NCBI GenBank assembly: GCA_015232865.1
Contig: JADFYU010000025.1
Span: 1-42,698 of the forward strand
Direction of reading: 5' to 3'
From: Magnetococcales bacterium
Lineage (GTDB): Bacteria; Pseudomonadota; Magnetococcia; Magnetococcales; UBA8363
DNA length: 42,698 nucleotides
Shown: positions 1 to 6,430 of the stretch, piece after piece
Layout of the letters: the number at the start of each line of letters is the position of its first letter
Position numbering within the stretch: position 1 is the stretch's first letter
Position numbers and translations under genes: made by a program
The notes under the pieces: model-generated
Told to the model about the DNA's origin: nothing
Database searches by the model: none
What the model saw: only the letters and a program-made list of their open reading frames with translations

Positions 1-206
1 AGTAATTTTTGCTAGACTCCTCACCCAAGATCCGGTAGAACTGTCCGCAGCCAGATTCACCGTCTAGTACTCCGTTCCACCTGGCAAAACCCATTGCCAA
101 TACCAAGTTTGAAAAAATAATCACCACAGACAAAAAAAACGCCCGTTTTATCGGGCGTTTTTTTTGTCTGTGGTGCAATCTGGCGATGGTGGCCGGTCCC
201 GCATTT
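1..206. other. Left-edge stretch without a gene
   Basis: I find no convincing coding region on either strand between the window edge and the stop codon of the first gene. Any gene ending to the left lies outside the window. The only structured element is the strong hairpin at 122-175. Confidence 0.6.
122..175. terminator. Bidirectional intrinsic terminator with 24-bp perfect arms
   Basis: Positions 122-145 and 152-175 form a perfect 24-bp inverted repeat around a 6-base loop. The inner GC-rich part (cgcccg/cgggcg) is flanked by eight A on the left and eight T on the right, so it can act as a rho-independent terminator in both directions. It lies 31 bases beyond the stop of the minus-strand gene ending at 207. 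It would end that transcript and also any plus-strand transcript entering from the left. Confidence 0.85.
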
Positions 207-938
207 CTACCAGGGCATGAAGCGGTTGATCTGACTCATTGGCCGAATAGCGCCGTTCATATCGTAGCTCATGGAGGTGACCGCTCCGGTCATGGCATTG
301 ACTGCCTGGGTCATGGTCGCAACGTTGGTGCTGATGGGGTGGAGGGAGTCCAGTTTAACTGAAATTTCGTCCATGGTTTTGCTCATGGTCGTCACGCTTC
401 CGCTCATGCTTTGAACGCTGGAGGTCATGACGGTGACATTTTTATCCATACCGCCGATGGAGTCGGTCATGTTCTCCATATTTTCGGCCATACTCTGCAT
501 ATCGACCGACATGGTTTCCATGTTGTCACTGATATACTCCAGGTGGGTCGACATCAGAGCAACATTGTCTGACAGATTGGAGATACTGATTGAAAGGTTG
601 CCCATGTTCAGCCCCATCTGTGGGTCAATGGAGGAGGCCATGGTTCTGATATCTTGAGTCAGGCTGTAAATAAGAAAAAAACCGTACATCGCCAAAATGA
701 TAAAAGCAAAAAGGGAGGGATAAACGATGAGCTCCCAGCGTCGAGCGCTCTTGTCAAAGCTTTTTGCAAAATCAGAGATAACGTTGCTGGAGCAAGCGGC
801 ACACTCAGGAGAGTTTCTAGCGGTCGGAAACGGGCTTCCAGATTGCCTGAAACGGACCTCTGCCTTTTTTGGGGAGCTGTCTTTGATGGTCTCGTTTTTC
901 GTTATTGGCTCTTCATTTTTGTTTTTCTCATCTGTCAT
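207..938 (-). CDS. Single-pass membrane protein with Met-rich periplasmic coiled coil
   Basis: This encodes about 243 residues of unknown function. The N-terminal 60 residues are hydrophilic and include a Cys-x-x-Cys motif (ECAACSS). One hydrophobic segment (about residues 68-90) follows, and the remaining 150 residues are a predicted coiled coil packed with degenerate Met-Ser/Thr-x-x-Met units. It ends in a distinctive tail, NRFMPW. The pattern resembles the HAMP/coiled-coil part of chemoreceptors, but there is no signalling tip. ATG at 938 is chosen because an AGGAG sits about 10 bases upstream. The TTG nine bases further upstream is too close to that site. The neighbours are a ParA-like ATPase and the sulfur-globule-type genes on the same strand. 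A scaffold or envelope-anchoring role is only a guess. Confidence 0.75.
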   Translation of the reverse strand: MTDEKNKNEEPITKNETIKDSSPKKAEVRFRQSGSPFPTARNSPECAACSSNVISDFAKSFDKSARRWELIVYPSLFAFIILAMYGFFLIYSLTQDIRTMASSIDPQMGLNMGNLSISISNLSDNVALMSTHLEYISDNMETMSVDMQSMAENMENMTDSIGGMDKNVTVMTSSVQSMSGSVTTMSKTMDEISVKLDSLHPISTNVATMTQAVNAMTGAVTSMSYDMNGAIRPMSQINRFMPW

Positions 939-1130
939 GAGATACAAGCTCCTGAGTATATTTTAAGAACGGTTCGTAAAATACCGAATAGAAGGCCTGG
1001 TGTTGAAAATGTCGCCGACCCATTTTTCGGGTTCTTACTCGTTCAATTCTGTCTATATTGCCTTTTTAGTGAAAAATCTGCCAGTTAATTTACCTCATGA
1101 ACAAATGAAACGAATTGGAAGTAACGACTG

Positions 1131-1781
1131 TCAAGTCAGGTTCGGAGCAATGTTAGGGTATAATTGTTGAGCTAAATCAAGGAACTCTGTGGATGCTTTG
1201 CTGTTTCTTGCTTGTTCAAAAACGGCCAGTCCTTCGCTAAAAGAGCGGCGATAGGCTGTTCTTTGATAAATTTTACAGTTTAAAACCCGAATGCCGGGCA
1301 GGGTTTTTAATGCCTCCAGAGTCTCTTCAGACTCCCGCATACCCGGATGGGTATCAGCCCGATTGACAAACATGATGACTTCCGGCTTGGTTTTCTTGTC
1401 AGCTGTCGTCTCCTCGACAATATCCCGGAAACGGGCCGTAGACCAGACATCGGCTTGACTGGGAGGAACCGGGACCAAAATGCGATCTGCGATAGCAATG
1501 GCCTGACGCATGGCCCAGAGATTGGCGGCCCCAACATCGACCAAAACCTCCCCATCCTGCTTTTTCATAATTTTGGCCGGGTTGCTTTCCGGTCGGAAGA
1601 CACGGATTTCCGGCTCAATTTCCATCTCAGCACGAACCTCAGAAACATCGCTGAGCGTCGCTTGAGGGTCGAGGTCAAAGGCCACGACATCTACTCCGGC
1701 TGTTGCCAACCAGACGGATAGATTAAAGGATATGGTGCTTTTACCACACCCCCCCTTCAAATTCCCGACTACAGTGATCAT
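1131..1781 (-). CDS. ParA/MinD-family P-loop ATPase
   Basis: This is a 216-residue cytoplasmic ATPase of the ParA/MinD superfamily. The deviant Walker A motif KGGCGKST, with its signature lysine, lies at residues 8-15, and the Walker A' region FDLDPQAT follows. A DVGAANLW segment occupies the switch II position. Members of this family form nucleotide-dependent dimers that position DNA, protein clusters or organelles. It is short, like MipZ/McdA-type orphan ATPases, and no ParB gene or parS-like sites are visible, so chromosome partitioning is not supported. ATG at 1781 is chosen because it puts the P-loop near the N-terminus. A TTG at 1823 in the same frame would add 14 residues. Its position between a coiled-coil membrane protein and sulfur-globule-type genes makes positioning of an inclusion or membrane structure conceivable, but that is inference. 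Confidence 0.85.
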   Translation of the reverse strand: MITVVGNLKGGCGKSTISFNLSVWLATAGVDVVAFDLDPQATLSDVSEVRAEMEIEPEIRVFRPESNPAKIMKKQDGEVLVDVGAANLWAMRQAIAIADRILVPVPPSQADVWSTARFRDIVEETTADKKTKPEVIMFVNRADTHPGMRESEETLEALKTLPGIRVLNCKIYQRTAYRRSFSEGLAVFEQARNSKASTEFLDLAQQLYPNIAPNLT

Positions 1782-2097
1782 ATCGTGTTTCCGGTATGGT
1801 TGAAGATTGGTGACTTTGATCAAGCGCGCCGATAATAAATTTTTGCGTAAACAGGCTGCAATTGCAAGTGTTCATAAAAGTTTTGCAAAACCAGGTAAGG
1901 CCTTTTTCAAAGCAATTCTGTGAGCAGCCGGTCAAAGTGTGCAAAACAGTATGGAACGAGCGGAAAAACAAGGGTCGATACTGTTTTGAAAACTCTGATA
2001 AACCTGCCGAATCCAGGGTGAAGGCATCAGGTGATCCGAAAAAAGGGCGACGGAAAAACCGCCGCCCTTTGATCAATCTTAACTTTTTACAAAATTC
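1782..2097. other. Intergenic region between ParA-like gene and sulfur-globule operon
   Basis: This roughly 315-bp gap contains the terminator of the sulfur-globule operon (2039-2070) and one copy (2006-2020) of a 15-base motif also seen in other gaps. Because both flanking genes point left, it should also carry the promoter of the ParA-like gene. I could not pick one with confidence. Confidence 0.5.
2039..2070 (-). terminator. Rho-independent terminator of the sulfur-globule operon
   Basis: A 12-bp stem (2042-2053 with 2059-2070, one mismatch) closes a five-base loop. In the minus direction it is followed by a run of six T (2039-2044 read in reverse). It lies 28 bases past the stop of the gene ending at 2098, so it should end the three-gene operon. 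Confidence 0.85.
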
Positions 2098-2616
2098 CTA
2101 CTTGGCTTCTGCAGCAGGTGCAGGTGCTGCTTGAGCGGGAGCTGGTGCAACCGGAGCTGGGCCGTAGTAGGGGCCAGGACCGTAACCATAGCCGTTGTTG
2201 TTGTTCCAGCCATTGTTGTTGTTCCAGTTGTTGCGCATGTTGTTGTTGTTGTTCCAGTCGTTGTTGTTGCGCCAATCATTTTTCATGTTGTTGTTCCAGC
2301 CGTTGTTGCCGGAACCGGAACCGGAAGCGTCGCCGCCCATGTTGAAACCGAAGTTACCTTTGGCGTTGCCGTTACCACGACCGGAACCGTTGTTGTTCCA
2401 GTTGTTGGCATTGTTCCAGTTGTTGCCATTGGTCCAATTGTTACCGTTGGTCCAGTTGTTGCCGTTGTTCCAACCGTTGTTACCGTTGTTCCAGCCATTG
2501 TTGCCGTTGTTGTTGTTGAACGGACCCCAACCCCAAGCGGATGCGTCACCAGCGGTTGCCAACGCTGCGCCGCCGATGAGAGCAGCAATAGCCAAAGTGC
2601 GAATAGTCTTCTTCAT
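2098..2616 (-). CDS. Sulfur-globule-type secreted Asn/Gly/Trp-rich protein
   Basis: This encodes 172 residues. A classic signal peptide (MKKTIRTLAIAALIGG, cleavage after ASA near residue 27) precedes a mature protein starting WGWGPF and built from Asn-Asn-Trp/Asn-Gly repeats. The middle carries an FGFNMGGDASGSGSG stretch, and the tail is Tyr/Pro/Ala rich (GYGYGPGPYYGPAP). Purple sulfur bacterial globule envelope proteins share this plan: exported, Gly/Asn/aromatic-rich, with an FNMN-like core and a Tyr-Pro-Ala tail. They coat extracytoplasmic sulfur globules. A GGAG lies about nine bases before the ATG. It is the last gene of a three-gene operon that ends at the hairpin at 2039-2070. Homology is inferred from composition and short motifs, and low complexity makes it less certain. 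Confidence 0.72.
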   Translation of the reverse strand: MKKTIRTLAIAALIGGAALATAGDASAWGWGPFNNNNGNNGWNNGNNGWNNGNNWTNGNNWTNGNNWNNANNWNNNGSGRGNGNAKGNFGFNMGGDASGSGSGNNGWNNNMKNDWRNNNDWNNNNNMRNNWNNNNGWNNNNGYGYGPGPYYGPAPVAPAPAQAAPAPAAEAK

Positions 2617-2664
2617 GATCGTTTCACTCCATTGTAAAAATGATGAATAATATTGAATTAAGTA

Positions 2665-3120
2665 CTACCATCCCCAGGGGCTGGAACCAGTCCAACCTCC
2701 AGGGCCCCAACCGCCAGGTCCACCCCGACTGCCAGGTCCCCAACTGCCGGGACCACCCCAGCGATTGTTTGAACCATTGTTATAGTAATTGTACGAGCCA
2801 TTGTTGTTACGATTGGACCCATTGTTGTCCCAAAAGTTGCTCCAATTACCATCTGTCAGTGCATCGACGTCTACTTCGCCGTGCACTTCAAAATTAAACC
2901 GGCCATTACCTCGGCCAATGCCGTTGGCCATATTACTCCAATTGTTGGCATTGTTCCAGTTATTGCCGTTATTCCAGTTATTGCCGTTATTCCAGTTATT
3001 GCCGTTGCCCCAATCTCCTGGCCCTCCCCACCAAGCTTGGGCGGATTGCGGAGCCGTGGTGAGTGTCAGACCACCGACGAGCGTAGCAAAGACCAACAAT
3101 CGAACTGTTTTACCGCACAT
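2665..3120 (-). CDS. Second sulfur-globule-type secreted Asn/Trp/Gly-rich protein
   Basis: This encodes 151 residues. A signal peptide (MCGKTVRLLVFATLVGG, cleavage near AQA) precedes a mature start WWGGPGDWG. A run of near-identical Gly-Asn-Asn-Trp-Asn-Asn hexapeptides follows, then GIGRGNGRFNFEVHG, an Asn/Tyr-rich stretch and a Gly/Pro/Trp tail ending SSPWGW. The GRGNGRFNF core and WWGGPG start are close to those of sulfur globule envelope proteins. ATG at 3120 is preceded by AAAAGGAC at good spacing. Further in-frame ATG codons upstream run into the preceding gene and would lose the signal peptide, so they are rejected. It lies 52 bases after the upstream gene and 48 bases before the next globule-type gene. 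The hexapeptide repeat is encoded by an almost perfect 18-bp tandem repeat. Confidence 0.72.
   Translation of the reverse strand: MCGKTVRLLVFATLVGGLTLTTAPQSAQAWWGGPGDWGNGNNWNNGNNWNNGNNWNNANNWSNMANGIGRGNGRFNFEVHGEVDVDALTDGNWSNFWDNNGSNRNNNGSYNYYNNGSNNRWGGPGSWGPGSRGGPGGWGPGGWTGSSPWGW
2936..3012 (-). repeat. 18-bp tandem coding repeat (Gly-Asn-Asn-Trp-Asn-Asn)
   Basis: About four consecutive copies of an 18-bp unit (plus-strand form close to attgccgttattccagtt) encode the Asn-Trp hexapeptides of the second sulfur-globule-type protein. The central copies are identical, so the array is a likely site for slippage-driven length change in whole six-residue steps. The paralogue downstream has a more diverged version at about 2396-2515. 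Confidence 0.85.
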
Positions 3121-3172
3121 TACCGTGTCCTTTTCCCTCTTTAGTCCAAGACATTCGATCTGAAAATCAAGG

Positions 3173-3742
3173 TTACCAGCGCATTTCGGAGCCTCGGTAT
3201 GGATAGCCGGTTCCGTTGTAACCCTTTGGTATCGGGCCATCGTATCCGCCATCTGGTCGCCATCCCGGTTGCGCCGGATAGCCGTAATAATGTCCGTTGG
3301 GCGGACCGCCGTACCCTGAGCCGTGTCGGTCATAAAAACCGGACCCGTAATAGTCCCGGCCATAGGCCCAGTCCCGATCTGCAAACCTCTCCAAACTTTC
3401 CGTCTCTCGCGTCACACCCCAAGGGTCATACTGAAAGGGGGAGTAGTTGTTCTGTCGGCTGACTCCCCACGGATCGTAAACGTTCTGGGTGCTGCCGGGC
3501 CGATTGGTCTGAGCCGTTGGGCCAGACAGTTTCGGACCGGATTGTCTGCTTGTCTCGGTCTCTTCGCCAGGCGTGTCGAGTCCTTCCATGAAGGAGTTGA
3601 CGAACTGACCAACCTTGTTACCCAGATCCTGTGAATCGGCTCGGACCATTGTCGGTGTAACAGAGATCAGGGCCGCCAGGAGAAAAACAGTCGATTGGGT
3701 CTTGTTGATGGTTCCAGACCGATCTATCCGTTGTTTTTCCAT
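3173..3742 (-). CDS. Secreted Tyr/Gly/Pro-rich protein, first gene of the globule operon
   Basis: This encodes 189 residues of unknown function. A basic N-terminus and hydrophobic stretch (about residues 15-35, ending VRA) suggest export. The segment DLGNKVGQFVNSFMEGLDTP follows and may form a short amphipathic helix. After it come two YDPWGV repeats (NVYDPWGVSRQ and FQYDPWGVTRE) and a Tyr/Gly/Pro-rich end ending GSEMRW. It is upstream of, and probably co-transcribed with, the two Asn/Trp-rich proteins, with a 52-base gap. Its composition suggests an extracellular or globule-associated structural protein. Proteins with similar NPW/DPF motifs are encoded at 15710-17607. Confidence 0.65.
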   Translation of the reverse strand: MEKQRIDRSGTINKTQSTVFLLAALISVTPTMVRADSQDLGNKVGQFVNSFMEGLDTPGEETETSRQSGPKLSGPTAQTNRPGSTQNVYDPWGVSRQNNYSPFQYDPWGVTRETESLERFADRDWAYGRDYYGSGFYDRHGSGYGGPPNGHYYGYPAQPGWRPDGGYDGPIPKGYNGTGYPYRGSEMRW

Positions 3743-3802
3743 ATTGACCGTTGATCAGTTTTCCTGTTGCATAAAAATTTTTAAATCCTCCCCAATAAAA
3801 CC

Positions 3803-3832
3803 ATTATGGCTTTGAAACGACTGGAAAGCCAA
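3803..3832 (-). promoter_or_regulatory. Candidate sigma-70 promoter for the sulfur-globule operon
   Basis: Read on the minus strand, TTGGCT (3827-3832) and CATAAT (3803-3808) are separated by 18 bases and lie 61-90 bases upstream of the first ATG of the operon at 3742. The match is moderate and the region is AT-rich, so chance occurrence is possible. Confidence 0.3.
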
Positions 3833-4022
3833 GAAGTTTTGTGGAAAAGAAGACATATTTTCAAATCTGTTTACCCTAAACATTCAAAATAACTGATTCA
3901 TTCGAATATTATTAAATGCTAATATGATGGAGTTCTTTCCAAATTGCAACAAAAAAATTCAGTTTTTTTTAAATTCTATTTCAATCTGATGAAAAACAAC
4001 GGCTTGAGTGGATAAACAGGCT

Positions 4023-4049
4023 GTTTTTGGCCCTTGATAGGCCAAAAAC
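4023..4049. terminator. Hairpin downstream of thyX, possible terminator
   Basis: A perfect 10-bp inverted repeat (gtttttggcc/ggccaaaaac) with a 7-base loop lies about 160 bases past the thyX stop. The stem has a poly-T/poly-A base but no T-tract follows on either strand, so efficient intrinsic termination is uncertain. A similar string, aaacaggctgtttt, occurs near 18457. Confidence 0.35.
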
Positions 4050-4212
4050 CCGTTGTCTGTTATTCCGGCTCAAATGTCCGTTTGACTCTCCTGTTCCGCT
4101 AAACCAGTATTCGGTCGGTGATCACTGCCGAATCTAGGTTGAATCGAGAGATTCTATTTTGCCATTCAGTAAATTATAGATTCCGATCTCTTCCGTTGGT
4201 TCCCATACTTTT

Positions 4213-5055
4213 TTATGATTTGGCCTCACGTTCAGCCAAAACCCGGTCCATGGTTTCGGCCAATAGGGGAAAGCGGCGTTTGAACATTTCAAATCCGGCA
4301 TCGGCAAATTGGCGTATTTCGTATTGGGCGTCGGGTTTGCAACGCAGAGAGAAAAAATTCATCAGGGAGCGAAAGTTAATGGTCCAGTAGAGGTCGGAAT
4401 AGGTGGAGACCGGCATGGCGTTACGCAGCAATTCTCTGGCACGGGCTCGGTAGGGGTTGCGACCACCGGAGATTGTTTCAATCTCACCGCTGGCTTGGGC
4501 CGCTTCCAATCGCTGACAGGTGGATTCGTATTCGTCTTGATAAAATTGATGCAGGCTTTCCATCAAAGTTTCATAGCGATCAATCTGCGCCTGGGTCAAG
4601 ACTTCAAACCCGTCGACGGTGCGAGCGGGAGCATCGGGAATGTAGAAGGCATTGATGGGAGTCCGGTAGCGTTGAGAAAACTCATTGAAAGAGCAGATGC
4701 GATGACGCATCCATTGTCGCAATACAAAAATCGGTGCAATGATTCGCCATCTGAAATGGACGGTCTCAAAGGGGGTACCATGATTATGTGAGAGCAGATG
4801 GTAGAGCAGGTTGCGATCTTTGCCATCAAAGTCGGCCAGATTATCCAGTCGATGGTTGGTGGTGGAGATTCGTGCGGTATTGATGATGGTGGCCTCATCG
4901 CCCCAGCTATCCTCCAGTTCCAAAAAACCAAAGTTGCCGATATGTTGGGCAAAATCCGGGTTGAGTTGACAGCGGGTATTCATCTCCTCGCGCAGCTCAC
5001 GGGTGGTCTCGCTTTGGAATGTCGAACCTGCTTTATCTGGGTTGGCGGCCATCAT
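4213..5055 (-). CDS. thyX: FAD-dependent thymidylate synthase ThyX
   Basis: This is a 280-residue flavin-dependent thymidylate synthase that methylates dUMP to dTMP using methylenetetrahydrofolate and NADPH. The family signature (RHR, then S, NE, S and RY) is seen at residues 117-131 as RHRICSFNEFSQRYR, the substrate and FAD-binding loop. The next conserved block, in the C-terminal part, includes LLRNAMPVSTYSDLYWTINFRSLMNFFSLR, where the catalytic serine and arginine residues of the family lie. ATG at 5055 follows a CAGGAT site. Longer in-frame starts run into the aldo/keto reductase gene, which ends 49 bases upstream. ThyX is common where folate is limited or thyA is absent. No thyA or folA is visible here. 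Confidence 0.95.
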   Translation of the reverse strand: MMAANPDKAGSTFQSETTRELREEMNTRCQLNPDFAQHIGNFGFLELEDSWGDEATIINTARISTTNHRLDNLADFDGKDRNLLYHLLSHNHGTPFETVHFRWRIIAPIFVLRQWMRHRICSFNEFSQRYRTPINAFYIPDAPARTVDGFEVLTQAQIDRYETLMESLHQFYQDEYESTCQRLEAAQASGEIETISGGRNPYRARARELLRNAMPVSTYSDLYWTINFRSLMNFFSLRCKPDAQYEIRQFADAGFEMFKRRFPLLAETMDRVLAEREAKS

Positions 5056-5104
5056 TATTATCCTGTCGAAAGTGGACGTTGTTTGATTGGGGCGGTTTAG
5101 AATA

Positions 5105-6244
5105 TCAACGCACCTTGAGGGCGTTGTGTGCCTGAAAAAGTTGATCGGGAATCGGGATCTGTTGCGGACATCGGGGCAGACAGTCGCCACATTTATCGCA
5201 GGTGTTTCCCTTGGCGCCAGGAATCCAATGGGAGCCGGGTGTCATCAAACCATACCGATATTTTCCATAATGGTCCATATCCAGAGTTTGGTTGAGATGG
5301 TGGAGGCGCAATACCTCCGGTATATCTATATCCATATGACAGGGAAGGCAACGGCTGCAATCTCCGCAACGATCCAAGATAGATCCTTGATAAGCGTGCT
5401 GGAGTTTGGCCCAGGCGATCCGCTCAGTTTCGCCCCAGAACGGTTTTTTATTCAGAGATTGCAAGTGGATATCCATATGGGCCGCCTCACTCAAGCCGAT
5501 ACTGAGGGTGTGAATCTGGGGATTAGCCAGAATCCAGCGCTCGTTGAAGTTGGCCGGGTGAAGAGGGGCGGTCAGGGCGGAGAGGCTGGCGGACGGCTCA
5601 TAAAGTCGCCCACCCTTGTCGTTGGGTGAAATAATGAGAACACCCATGTCCAAGGATTCGGCCAGATCGATGGCTGCTCGATTGGCGGTCTTGAACAGAT
5701 AATAGTGAAGGTTGACAAAATCAAACCGTTGGCTGGCCAGCATTCTCAATAGAAGAGGCCGTGGGGCGTGGCTGGAAAAACCGATGGAGCCGATCAGTCC
5801 CTCCGAGCGCATCTGCTCCAGGGCGGAGAGGGGACCATCTTTCTTTAAACTTAATTGGCAAAGGGCTTCGTTGTTGAGACCGTGCAGAGCGAACAGATCC
5901 AGTCGGCTGATCCCCAGGCGGGTGAGGGATTGTTCGACATGGCTGCGCATCTCCCCGGCGCTCTGGGTTGGCGGCGCTTTGGTCATGATAAGATAGTCGG
6001 ACCGCTTGAAAGGCAGGTTGGGCAGGGTGGCCCCGATCAATCGTTCGCTCTTGCCGTAGCCACGGGCGGTCTCAATGAGATTGATTCCAGCCGACAGGGC
6101 CGTATTTAAAACCGTGTGGGTATTCTCCAGGCTATCTTCCGGTAGATAATCGCAAGGCTCCTCCCAACCCTTGAGAAAACGCATGGTTCCCAGGGTAAAG
6201 ACGGAGACCTGTTGTTGAGTTTTTCCAAAGCGCCGGTATTCCAT
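5105..6244 (-). CDS. Aldo/keto reductase with C-terminal iron-sulfur module
   Basis: This encodes 379 residues. Residues 1-265 are an NADPH-type aldo/keto reductase barrel, with conserved ETARGYGKSE (Tyr), a lysine in LIMTKAPP and a histidine in FALHGLNN. The last third carries two cysteine clusters, CGDCSRCLPCHMDI and CDKCGDCLPRCP, the second with 4Fe-4S ferredoxin spacing. This architecture is known as the aldo/keto reductase-plus-ferredoxin family. Its members are thought to be redox enzymes, but their substrates are largely unassigned. AGGGAC precedes the ATG. It is 49 bases upstream of thyX and probably co-transcribed with it. No physiological partner can be named from context. Confidence 0.9.
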   Translation of the reverse strand: MEYRRFGKTQQQVSVFTLGTMRFLKGWEEPCDYLPEDSLENTHTVLNTALSAGINLIETARGYGKSERLIGATLPNLPFKRSDYLIMTKAPPTQSAGEMRSHVEQSLTRLGISRLDLFALHGLNNEALCQLSLKKDGPLSALEQMRSEGLIGSIGFSSHAPRPLLLRMLASQRFDFVNLHYYLFKTANRAAIDLAESLDMGVLIISPNDKGGRLYEPSASLSALTAPLHPANFNERWILANPQIHTLSIGLSEAAHMDIHLQSLNKKPFWGETERIAWAKLQHAYQGSILDRCGDCSRCLPCHMDIDIPEVLRLHHLNQTLDMDHYGKYRYGLMTPGSHWIPGAKGNTCDKCGDCLPRCPQQIPIPDQLFQAHNALKVR

Positions 6245-6430
6245 GACGGTCCCTTTATCTCCTGGATGTTTTGTCGGTTCTTCGAGTTTAAGGGTCGCAG
6301 AAATAATAAATCATCCATCGTGCTTGTCTTTTGGCTCACCAGCCACTTTAAAAAAAGATTGACATACAATGAGTATGCGTACTTTTTTCAAATCATCCGG
6401 TGAACCAAAATCCTGCGCAATCTGGATAAT
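6245..6430. other. Short intergenic region between aldo/keto reductase and nnr genes
   Basis: This 186-bp gap lies between two minus-strand genes. I see no gene, repeat or clear terminator. It presumably contains the promoter of the aldo/keto reductase-thyX pair. Confidence 0.4.

Larger units (their letters stand above)
3743..4212. other. AT-rich intergenic region upstream of the globule operon
   Basis: This 470-bp AT-rich stretch has no credible gene. It holds a candidate promoter for the globule operon (3803-3832), a perfect 10-bp hairpin (4023-4049) that may end the thyX transcript, and a copy of the recurring 15-base motif at 4127-4141. Confidence 0.6.

Noticed and set aside
1131..1781. 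Chromosome- or plasmid-partition locus (parA with parB/parS)
   Set aside because: No ParB-like gene or repeated parS-like palindromes occur nearby, and the protein is short, as in orphan positioning ATPases.
2205..3012. Repeated units resembling a CRISPR-like array
   Set aside because: The units are in-frame Asn/Trp codons with no unique spacers and lie inside genes with signal peptides.
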